From positions 1 through 9,988 of the forward strand of contig JAZSNH010000032.1 in the NCBI GenBank assembly GCA_045536305.1: DNA of 9,988 nucleotides. Reading direction: 5' to 3'. The notes beneath the pieces were generated by a model. It was given only the letters and a program-made list of their open reading frames with translations. It did no database searches and was not told where the DNA came from. Shown here piece by piece: positions 1-5,797 of the stretch. This stretch comes from JAISGQ01 sp045536305. Lineage in GTDB: Bacteria > Bacillota > Clostridia > Oscillospirales > Acutalibacteraceae. The translations under genes and the position numbers were made by a program. The number at the start of each line of letters is the position of its first letter. The first letter of the stretch is position 1.

Positions 1-1
1 G

Positions 2-2221
2 ATCAGCTCGCTGACAAACACTGTAAACGGATACCGCATGCGTCTTGACAAACAGAAAGCAAAGCTTGAGGACGCAAAAAGCATTACCGAAGGCTACAGA
101 CAGAAGATCGCGGAATGTCAGAGCAAAATAAAGATAATCGAAGACCTTGAACGCAGTATGGGCGGTTTTGCATATAGCGTAAAAAAGGTAGTAGAAAGCT
201 TTTCAAAGGGTCAGCTTAGAGGAATCCACGGACCGATATCTCGCCTTATTGAGGTCGATTCCGAATATGCAACAGCGGTTGAGATAGCACTCGGCGCAGG
301 TCTGCAGAATATTGTAGTTGACGATGAGGACAGTGCAAAGGCTGCAATCAATTATCTAAAAAAAGAAAATGCAGGCAGAGCAACCTTTTTGCCTCTTACC
401 ACAATAAGGCCCAATAAGCTTAACGAACCGTCCCTTGAAAATTTTGACGGTTATATAGGCCTTGCATGTGAGCTGGTCGAATGCGACGGTAAATACAGAA
501 GCATAGTCGATAATCTGCTCGGCAAGATAGTAATTGCCGAGGATATGAATACAGGCGGCGTTATAGCAAGAAAATTCGGCTACAGATTTAAAATCGTAAC
601 GCTTGACGGTCAGGTGTTCAATGCAGGCGGCTCGATGACAGGCGGCTCGGTGAGCCAGAAAAGCTCCGGTGTGCTTGGCAGACGAAGTGAGATAGAGTCA
701 TTGAAGATTTCGGCTGCAGAGCTTGAGAAAAAAGCGGAAGAAGCCTCTTTGACCCAAAAGGAGCTTGCTGTAAAGGCTGCGGCTGATGAAGCGGCTTTGC
801 TGGGTGCTCAGGGAGAGCTGACGACAGCACAGCAGGATCTGAACGACTTTAAAACAAGCCTGCGTATCGTTTCCGAGCAGTTTGAAAATGCACAGCGTGA
901 AAAAAACAGCATTGAATCTCAGCGTCAGAGCGCAAAGCAGAGAGAAAGCTCTCTCGGCGAATTTATAGTCGAGCAGAAGGAAAAGATCGCTTCGCTGAGT
1001 GTTGATGCCGCAAAGCTTGACGAGGAAATCAGCGGAAGTGCCGCCGAGCGCGGTGAGCTTCGCGATAAGCGAAATACGCTTACCGAAGAGCTCAGCGACC
1101 TTGGAATGCAGATAATGGCAAATACCAAGGAATGCGAGGCGATAGAAGGCTCGATTGACGAAATCGTATCGCGAATGAACAACAGACTTTCGCAGTGTGA
1201 CGATATCGTCAGAGAGATAAATGAAAAGAAAAATTCTATAGCAGTGCTCAACGAAAGTGCATCACAGCAGATGCAGAATGCAGAGGATATGCGTGTAAAG
1301 GCAAATAGCATGCGCGGATCGATCGATTCGATAAATAACGAACGCATGTCGGTTGAGGCACAGATAACAACGCAGACAAAGCTGTCAGGCGAGCTTGGTG
1401 ACAGTAAGGCATCAGTCATGAAGGAGCTTGGCAGATGCGAGACATTAAGGCAGAACAAGCAGACGGAGTATGATAATATTATTTCAAAGCTCTTTACAGA
1501 GTATGAAATGACCCTGCGCGAGGCAGAGGATAAATACGAGCCTGTGAGCGACCGAAAAAATGCACAGAAGCGTGCAAATGAGCTTCGCACTGCAATGAAG
1601 CGCCTTGAACCGGTCAACATCAATGCGATAGATGAGTACATAAAGGTTCATAATGATTATGTAACATTCAAATCGCAGATGGAGGATATCGAAAGCTCAA
1701 AAGCAGAGCTTGAAAAGCTTATCGACCAGCTTACTGCGAGCATGAAGGATATGTTTACCGAAAAGTTTGCGGAAATAAGCAGGCATTTCGAAAAGATATG
1801 TCCCCAGCTCTTCGGCGGCGGCTCGGCGGAAATAAAGCTTACAGACGAAACAGATCCTCTCGGCAGCGGAATAGAAATGAATGTCTCACTGCCTGGCAAG
1901 GTGGTAGACAACATGCTTTCATTCTCAAACGGAGAAAAGACAATAATCGCAATGGCGTTGTATTTCTCCATAATGAAGGTGACACCGTCGCCCTTCTGCT
2001 TCCTTGACGAAATCGATGCGCCGCTTGACGAAAGCAACATAATAAATATCGCGGACTATATCGTGCGTATCAGCGATAAGACGCAGTTTATAACCATCAC
2101 TCACAGACGAGGCATGATGGAAAAGGGTGCAACGCTGTACGGTGTAACAATGCAGAAGGACGGCGAATCCAAGCTGCTCGAGCTGAAGGTCAGCGAAATA
2201 GAGGAAAAACTCGGATTATAA
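2..2221 (+). CDS. smc: Chromosome segregation protein SMC (C-terminal part, 5' end cut by window)
   Basis: SMC is the ATPase core of bacterial condensin, which organises and segregates the chromosome with ScpA and ScpB. The reading frame is open to the window edge, so about 739 of the roughly 1,190 residues usual for the family are present; the Walker A head and first coiled-coil arm are missing. Counting from the Met codon at 38 (internal, not the start), the hinge is about residues 61-205 and ends in the typical glycine-rich NAGGSMTGGS. Residues 215-580 are a long Glu/Lys/Gln-rich coiled coil. The C-terminal head has the signature region (629-634, FSNGEK), Walker B FCFLDEID (653-660), the D-loop and the switch histidine in THR (688-690). 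The signature differs from the usual LSGGE. The C-terminal YGVTMQ motif is typical of SMC. The gene ends 18 bases before ftsY, as expected for the conserved smc-ftsY pair. Confidence 0.96.
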   Translation: MSSLTNTVNGYRMRLDKQKAKLEDAKSITEGYRQKIAECQSKIKIIEDLERSMGGFAYSVKKVVESFSKGQLRGIHGPISRLIEVDSEYATAVEIALGAGLQNIVVDDEDSAKAAINYLKKENAGRATFLPLTTIRPNKLNEPSLENFDGYIGLACELVECDGKYRSIVDNLLGKIVIAEDMNTGGVIARKFGYRFKIVTLDGQVFNAGGSMTGGSVSQKSSGVLGRRSEIESLKISAAELEKKAEEASLTQKELAVKAAADEAALLGAQGELTTAQQDLNDFKTSLRIVSEQFENAQREKNSIESQRQSAKQRESSLGEFIVEQKEKIASLSVDAAKLDEEISGSAAERGELRDKRNTLTEELSDLGMQIMANTKECEAIEGSIDEIVSRMNNRLSQCDDIVREINEKKNSIAVLNESASQQMQNAEDMRVKANSMRGSIDSINNERMSVEAQITTQTKLSGELGDSKASVMKELGRCETLRQNKQTEYDNIISKLFTEYEMTLREAEDKYEPVSDRKNAQKRANELRTAMKRLEPVNINAIDEYIKVHNDYVTFKSQMEDIESSKAELEKLIDQLTASMKDMFTEKFAEISRHFEKICPQLFGGGSAEIKLTDETDPLGSGIEMNVSLPGKVVDNMLSFSNGEKTIIAMALYFSIMKVTPSPFCFLDEIDAPLDESNIINIADYIVRISDKTQFITITHRRGMMEKGATLYGVTMQKDGESKLLELKVSEIEEKLGL

Positions 2222-2225
2222 TTCT

Positions 2226-2231
2226 AAGGAG
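2226..2231 (+). promoter_or_regulatory. Shine-Dalgarno site of ftsY
   Basis: AAGGAG lies 8 bases before the ATG at 2240, inside the 18-base smc-ftsY gap. There is no room for a separate promoter in this gap, so ftsY is probably cotranscribed with smc. Confidence 0.85.
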
Positions 2232-2239
2232 AAACCGTA

Positions 2240-3160
2240 ATGGGATTTTTTGACAAAATAAAACAAGGACTTAAAAAGACCAAGTCCACAGGCTTTTTTG
2301 GACAGATAGGTTCTTTTTTCAAAAGATTTTCAAGGATAGACGAAGAGCTTTTCGAAGAACTTGAGGAAATGCTTATAACAGCAGACTGCGGAGCGATCAC
2401 CTCTGCAAGGATATGCGATGAGCTCAGAACAAAGGTAAAAAAGACAGGAACAAAAGAGCCTGAGAAGGTAAAGGATCTGCTTTGCGAGACCATTTCAGAA
2501 ATGATGCAGGGCGATCAGGAGCTGTGCCTTGAAACAAAGCCGTCTATTATTCTTGTTATAGGAGTAAACGGTGTAGGAAAAACTACAACTATCGGAAAGA
2601 TGGCAAACCAGCTTCGCGACAGCGGCAAAAAAGTGCTTGTGGCGGCAGCCGATACCTTCCGTGCGGCAGCCATTGAGCAGCTTGAAATATGGACAAACAG
2701 AGCAGGCTGTGATATCGTCAAGCACTCCGAAGGAGCAGACCCTGCGGCGGTCGTATTTGATGCTATTGCGGCTGCAAAGGCAAGAAATGTCGATGTTGTC
2801 ATTGTCGATACCGCAGGCAGACTTCACAATAAGATAGGTCTTATGAATGAGCTTGCAAAGATCAGCCGTATAATCGAACGTGAGCTGCCCGATGCATCGC
2901 GTGAGGTATTGCTCGTTCTTGATGCGACAACAGGTCAGAATGCAATAAATCAGGCACGCGAGTTTAAAAATGCCGCAGGGATCACAGGTATTGTCTTAAC
3001 AAAGCTTGACGGCACTGCACGAGGCGGTGTGGTCATCGCGATCAAGGAAGAGCTTGGCGTACCTGTAAAATACATCGGCGTTGGTGAGAAGATAGATGAT
3101 CTCCAGCCGTTTGACTCCGCTGATTTTGCCCGAGCGCTCTTTGATACAAACGAAGATTAA
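2240..3160 (+). CDS. ftsY: Signal recognition particle receptor FtsY (SRP GTPase)
   Basis: FtsY is the membrane-associated GTPase that receives ribosome-SRP complexes and passes nascent membrane proteins to the Sec translocon. The 306-residue protein has a very short N-terminal region (MGFFDKIKQGLKKT) in place of the long acidic A domain of E. coli FtsY; this segment looks basic and amphipathic and may bind lipid. The N domain covers about residues 30-95. The G domain follows with the P-loop GVNGVGKTT (108-116), the SRP-GTPase insertion motif DTFRAAAIEQL (138-148), DTAGR (190-194), DATTGQNA (218-225), the specificity motif TKLDGTARGG (254-263) and the closing GVGEKIDDLQPF (280-291). The closing motif and the lack of a C-terminal M domain separate FtsY from Ffh. 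Length and position next to smc are normal for Firmicutes. Confidence 0.98.
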   Translation: MGFFDKIKQGLKKTKSTGFFGQIGSFFKRFSRIDEELFEELEEMLITADCGAITSARICDELRTKVKKTGTKEPEKVKDLLCETISEMMQGDQELCLETKPSIILVIGVNGVGKTTTIGKMANQLRDSGKKVLVAAADTFRAAAIEQLEIWTNRAGCDIVKHSEGADPAAVVFDAIAAAKARNVDVVIVDTAGRLHNKIGLMNELAKISRIIERELPDASREVLLVLDATTGQNAINQAREFKNAAGITGIVLTKLDGTARGGVVIAIKEELGVPVKYIGVGEKIDDLQPFDSADFARALFDTNED

Positions 3161-3210
3161 ATGCCGCCGAGGCAAACTGCGTTAATAAGCGGATATAAAC
3201 ACAGGCAAAA

Positions 3211-3216
3211 AAGGTG
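3211..3216 (+). promoter_or_regulatory. Shine-Dalgarno site deciding the rdgB start
   Basis: AAGGTG precedes the ATG at 3223 by 6 bases. An in-frame GTG at 3214 overlaps this site and cannot be served by it, so ATG 3223 is the better start. The rest of the 62-base ftsY-rdgB gap has no convincing promoter or terminator. Confidence 0.75.
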
Positions 3217-3222
3217 ATAACT

Positions 3223-3828
3223 ATGAAGCTTATAGCTGCAACCAACAATAAAAAGAAGCTCGCGGAGCTCTCGCGTATACTGGCACCGCTGGGTGTAGAG
3301 GTTTTTGCTGCAAAGGAACTTGGCTTTACATCAATAGAGCCCGAGGAAACAGGCAAAACCTTTGCCGAAAATGCACAGATCAAAGCAGAAGCCTTCTGTG
3401 AGCACACAAAGCTGCCGTCAATTGCCGATGATTCAGGGATATGTGTTGATGCCCTTAATGGTGCGCCGGGAGTATATTCCGCACGTTATGCAGGAGATGC
3501 CTGTGATGACGAACGCAATATAGACAAGCTTTTGTCCGATATGGAAAATATACCCAAGGCTGAGCGCACTGCCGCGTTCGAATGCAGTATCTGCTGCGTG
3601 TTCCCGAATGGAGACAAGCTTACTGCCAACGGCAAATGCCCGGGATATGTCGGATATGAAAGAGTAGGGAGCGGAGGCTTCGGGTATGACCCGATTTTCA
3701 TGCTCGGCGACGGGCGAAGCATTGCGGAATATTCAGATGAAGAAAAGGACGCAATAAGTCACAGGGGAAATGCGCTGCGCGAATTTTCCGTAAAACTTGC
3801 AGAATATATAAAAACAAACGAGGTATAA
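3223..3828 (+). CDS. rdgB: XTP/dITP pyrophosphatase (RdgB/HAM1 family)
   Basis: This house-cleaning enzyme hydrolyses dITP, ITP and XTP to the monophosphate plus pyrophosphate, keeping deaminated purines out of DNA and RNA. The 201-residue protein begins MKLIAATNNKKK, where TNNxxK is the phosphate-binding motif of the family. Further motifs are ADDSGICVDAL (68-78, with the catalytic Asp pair), GAPGVYSARYAG (80-91), GSGGFGYDPIF (149-159) and SHRGNAL (179-185), which help hold the purine base. Length is normal. The ATG at 3223 is chosen over the in-frame GTG at 3214 because the family starts at this Met and a Shine-Dalgarno site is correctly spaced for it. The gene ends 2 bases before yhbY, whose ribosome-binding site lies inside the last rdgB codons, so the two are probably translated in coupled fashion. 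A partner role with adjacent genes beyond cotranscription is not evident. Confidence 0.96.
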   Translation: MKLIAATNNKKKLAELSRILAPLGVEVFAAKELGFTSIEPEETGKTFAENAQIKAEAFCEHTKLPSIADDSGICVDALNGAPGVYSARYAGDACDDERNIDKLLSDMENIPKAERTAAFECSICCVFPNGDKLTANGKCPGYVGYERVGSGGFGYDPIFMLGDGRSIAEYSDEEKDAISHRGNALREFSVKLAEYIKTNEV

Positions 3829-3830
3829 GA

Positions 3831-4136
3831 ATGTTGACAAGCAAACAGCGAGCTTATTTAAGAGGTCTCGCAAATGATTATGAGGTTATTCTCACCGTCG
3901 GAAAGGGCGGAGTTGTAGAGAATGTTATCAAACAGGCAAATGATGCACTTACAGCACGTGAGCTTATAAAGGGACAGGCGCTGGAGGCTTCTCCCGTAAC
4001 CTCGCGCCAGGCTGCAGATGAGCTTGCGGCGGCAACAAACTCCGATGTAGTACAGGTAATAGGAAGAAAATTCATTCTTTACAGGAGAAACAACGAAAAG
4101 CCCGTTATCGAACTTCCAAAGGCACGCAAAAAATAA
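3831..4136 (+). CDS. yhbY: Ribosome-associated RNA-binding protein YhbY/YqeI (CRM domain)
   Basis: A small single-domain CRM (chloroplast RNA splicing and ribosome maturation) protein. Family members such as E. coli YhbY bind precursors of the large ribosomal subunit. The 101 residues begin with the characteristic LTSKQRAYLRGLA helix, followed by the GxxG loop GKGG at 24-27, the ELIKGQ segment, and QVIGRKFILYR in the last strand. The C-terminal tail is basic (PKARKK), consistent with RNA contact. The start ATG is 2 bases after the rdgB stop and uses GAGGT at 3820-3824 inside rdgB. Being directly upstream of nadD matches the B. subtilis order yqeI-nadD-yqeK-yqeL. The exact step in ribosome assembly in this organism is not shown by the sequence. 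Confidence 0.93.
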   Translation: MLTSKQRAYLRGLANDYEVILTVGKGGVVENVIKQANDALTARELIKGQALEASPVTSRQAADELAAATNSDVVQVIGRKFILYRRNNEKPVIELPKARKK

Positions 4137-4142
4137 AAGGAG
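4136..4142 (+). promoter_or_regulatory. Shine-Dalgarno site deciding the nadD start
   Basis: AAAGGAG begins on the last base of the yhbY stop codon and lies 8 bases before ATG 4151. An in-frame GTG at 4142 overlaps the site itself and is therefore rejected as the start. Confidence 0.8.
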
Positions 4143-4150
4143 TGCTTAGT

Positions 4151-4762
4151 ATGCATCGCATAGGGATTTACGGAGGGACATTCGATCCGATCCACGTAGG
4201 GCACCTTAATCTTTGCAGGGCGATGAAGGAAAAGCTTTGCCTTGATGAGATAATAATGATTCCGACGGGAACTCCTCCGCATAAGGCTTCAACAGCAACA
4301 AAGGCCGAATATCGTCTGGAAATGTGCCGTTTAGCTGTAAAGGACTATGGCTTAACGGCCAAAGTTTCCGATATAGAGGTGTGCAGGGAGGGCAGAAGCT
4401 ACACATATCTTACGATAATGCAGCTTAAGGAAGAATTTAAGGACAGTGAGCTGTATCTTGCCATGGGTGCGGATATGTTCATGTCTCTTGAATCATGGTA
4501 TAAGTTTGACGAGCTGAAAAAGCTGGTCGTATTCTGTGCCGTGCAGAGAGACGATGTTTCGACCCGCGAATTGGAGGATGAAGCGGAGCGACTGCGTTTA
4601 AAAGACTGCAATTGCATCATAGTAAGCCTTCCTGCAGTTGATATTTCTTCCACCGATATCAGAGAAATGACAGCGGAAGGGAAACCGATAGAAGGTTTTG
4701 TTACCGAATCTGTGGTAGAATTTATCAGTAAAAACGGTCTGTACAGGCAAGAGGTGAAGTGA
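4151..4762 (+). CDS. nadD: Nicotinate-nucleotide adenylyltransferase
   Basis: NadD transfers AMP from ATP to nicotinate mononucleotide to make deamido-NAD, the penultimate step of NAD synthesis in the cytoplasm. From ATG 4151 the protein is 203 residues, normal for the family. It opens with GIYGGTFDPIHVGH (5-18), the nucleotidyltransferase signature whose HxGH histidines (H15, H18) contact ATP phosphates. It continues with PPHK (42-45), the substrate-site GADMFMSLESWY (106-117), FCAVQR (128-133) and the late ISSTDIR motif (165-171), which binds the ATP phosphates. The gene follows yhbY by 14 bases and its stop codon is one base from the yqeK TTG, suggesting translational coupling. This order is that of the B. 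subtilis yqe operon. Identification is firm because both nucleotidyltransferase motifs are intact. Confidence 0.97.
   Translation: MHRIGIYGGTFDPIHVGHLNLCRAMKEKLCLDEIIMIPTGTPPHKASTATKAEYRLEMCRLAVKDYGLTAKVSDIEVCREGRSYTYLTIMQLKEEFKDSELYLAMGADMFMSLESWYKFDELKKLVVFCAVQRDDVSTRELEDEAERLRLKDCNCIIVSLPAVDISSTDIREMTAEGKPIEGFVTESVVEFISKNGLYRQEVK
4751..4757 (+). promoter_or_regulatory. Shine-Dalgarno site supporting a TTG start for yqeK
   Basis: GAGGTGA sits within the last codons of nadD and 6 bases before TTG 4764. The same site is 10 bases before an out-of-frame ATG at 4768, so the two start codons could compete. Confidence 0.65.
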
Positions 4763-4763
4763 G

Positions 4764-5342
4764 TTGGATGCAGAGAAAAGGGAATATTATAAAAGGGTTC
4801 TCCGCATGAGATTATCGGACAAGCGTTATCGCCATTGCCTTTGCGTAGCGGAGGAGGCCGTGCGCCTGGCGGAAAAATACGGTGCTGACCCCGATGCTGC
4901 CGAGGAAGCGGGACTGCTTCATGATATAACCAAGGAAACCGATGAAGAGACACATAAGTTTATAATCGCTCAGCGCGAGGTTATGACAGAGCTTGAGGAT
5001 AAGACCCATAAGCTGTGGCATGCGATGTCCGGCGCAGCTTATGTGCAGAATCAGCTCAAGGTAAAAAATGAGGATATAATAAATGCAGTGCGTTATCATA
5101 CAACGGGAAGAGCGGGAATGAGCCTGCTTGAAAAGGTGATATTCATTGCAGATTTTACAAGTGCCGACAGAGATTACAGAGATGTTGACATAATGAGAAA
5201 AAAAGCAGATGAAAGCCTTGATGAGGCATTGCGCTATTCGATCGGATACACCATAAGAAGTATTGAAAAGCACGGCGGTACAGTCCATCCGGATACCGTA
5301 GCGGCGTTTGAGGAATGCCGAGGAACCTTCAATGAACAATAA
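4764..5342 (+). CDS. yqeK: HD-domain phosphohydrolase YqeK (probable symmetric Ap4A hydrolase)
   Basis: YqeK proteins are HD-superfamily metal hydrolases; Firmicute members have been reported to split diadenosine tetraphosphate (Ap4A) symmetrically into two ADP. In this 192-residue protein the likely metal and phosphate residues are H24 (in RYRHCLCV), the HD pair H53-D54 with K57 (LLHDITKE), H86, H112 (YHTTG) and D130 (IADF), the order usual for the family. Length is normal. The start is taken as TTG 4764 because it has a well-spaced ribosome-binding site and gives the usual 20 or so residues before the first HD histidine. ATG 4806 (Met15) is an alternative that would leave a shorter first helix. 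The gene lies one base after nadD and two genes before leuS; aminoacyl-tRNA synthetases can produce Ap4A, so cotranscription fits the proposed activity (inference). Confidence 0.92.
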   Translation: MDAEKREYYKRVLRMRLSDKRYRHCLCVAEEAVRLAEKYGADPDAAEEAGLLHDITKETDEETHKFIIAQREVMTELEDKTHKLWHAMSGAAYVQNQLKVKNEDIINAVRYHTTGRAGMSLLEKVIFIADFTSADRDYRDVDIMRKKADESLDEALRYSIGYTIRSIEKHGGTVHPDTVAAFEECRGTFNEQ

Positions 5343-5409
5343 GCTCTTGACAAGGGCTATATAATAATAAAAGACATTTGTGCTTTGACTGCACAAAGGA
5401 GGATAAAAA
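5343..5409 (+). other. yqeK-rsfS intergenic segment with hairpin and promoter-like pieces
   Basis: This 67-base gap is the longest inside the rdgB-to-leuS run. It contains TTGACA at 5347-5352 and TATAAT at 5360-5365, but only 7 bases separate them, so they cannot form one standard promoter, and neither has a good partner at 16-18 bases. It also holds a 7-bp inverted repeat, 5377-5383 with 5391-5397, around a 7-base loop. The right arm runs into the rsfS Shine-Dalgarno AAAGGAGG (5395-5402). No T-tract follows the repeat, so it is not a terminator. An additional weak promoter for rsfS-leuS remains possible. Confidence 0.5.
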
Positions 5410-5775
5410 ATGAGCATTGAATCAAGAGAACTTGCCATTAAGATCGCAAAAATACTCGACTCGAAGAAGTCACAGGATCTTGCGGTTATCCGTGTAGAGG
5501 ATGTTACCGTTCTTGCGGATTATTTTGTTATCGTAACAGGAAACAGCTCCACACAGGTAAAGGCATTTGCCGATGAAGTTGAATTTAAGCTGAAGGAAGA
5601 GGGCATAACTCCCGGTCATGTTGAGGGACATACATCAAGATCGTGGATCGTGCTTGATTATTACAGTGTAATAGTTCATGTGTTCGATCCCGAAGCACGA
5701 GAATATTATGATCTTGAAAGACTGTGGCTCGACGGCGAAAGACTCGACCGCTCTCTTTACGCAGCAGAAAATTAA
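5410..5775 (+). CDS. rsfS: Ribosomal silencing factor RsfS (YqeL/YbeB/Iojap family)
   Basis: RsfS binds protein uL14 on the large ribosomal subunit and blocks joining with the small subunit, lowering translation when nutrients are scarce. The 121-residue protein shows the family core: LADYFVIVTGNSSTQVKA (35-52), the GHVEGHTSRSWIVLDYYSVIV region (69-89), which leads into HVF, and the closing REYYDLERLW (96-105). Length is typical. A strong AAAGGAGG lies 7 bases before the ATG, though part of it could be masked by an upstream hairpin. The gene follows yqeK and precedes leuS by 22 bases, an arrangement consistent with a shared transcript. The position at the end of the yhbY-nadD-yqeK-rsfS block matches B. 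subtilis yqeL and supports the call. Confidence 0.96.
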   Translation: MSIESRELAIKIAKILDSKKSQDLAVIRVEDVTVLADYFVIVTGNSSTQVKAFADEVEFKLKEEGITPGHVEGHTSRSWIVLDYYSVIVHVFDPEAREYYDLERLWLDGERLDRSLYAAEN

Positions 5776-5781
5776 GCCATC

Positions 5782-5788
5782 AGGAGTG
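5782..5788 (+). promoter_or_regulatory. Shine-Dalgarno site of leuS; no T-box leader present
   Basis: AGGAGTG lies 9 bases before ATG 5798. The whole rsfS-leuS gap is 22 bases, far too short for the T-box riboswitch leader that controls many Firmicute synthetase genes. Confidence 0.8.
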
Positions 5789-5797
5789 AAATAAAAG

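Noticed and set aside
38..40. ATG at 38 as the start of the smc-like gene
   Set aside because: The frame is open upstream to the window edge and the missing part corresponds to the SMC head and first coiled coil, so this is an internal Met.
925..1641. Long open frame on the - strand (238 codons) opposite the SMC coiled coil
   Set aside because: It is Ser- and Phe-rich with no recognisable motif, as expected from the reverse complement of Glu/Lys/Gln-rich coiled-coil codons, and lies entirely inside a certain gene.
3214..3216. GTG start for rdgB
   Set aside because: It overlaps the Shine-Dalgarno site, and the family N-terminus begins at the Met encoded at 3223.
3161..3222. Promoter or terminator between ftsY and rdgB
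   Set aside because: A TATAAA (3194-3199) has no -35 partner at 16-18 bases, and only 4-bp repeats without a T-tract are seen.
4812..5438. Open frame on the - strand (208 codons) opposite yqeK
   Set aside because: It is antisense to a well-supported HD-domain gene, shows no domain motif, and lacks a convincing start signal.
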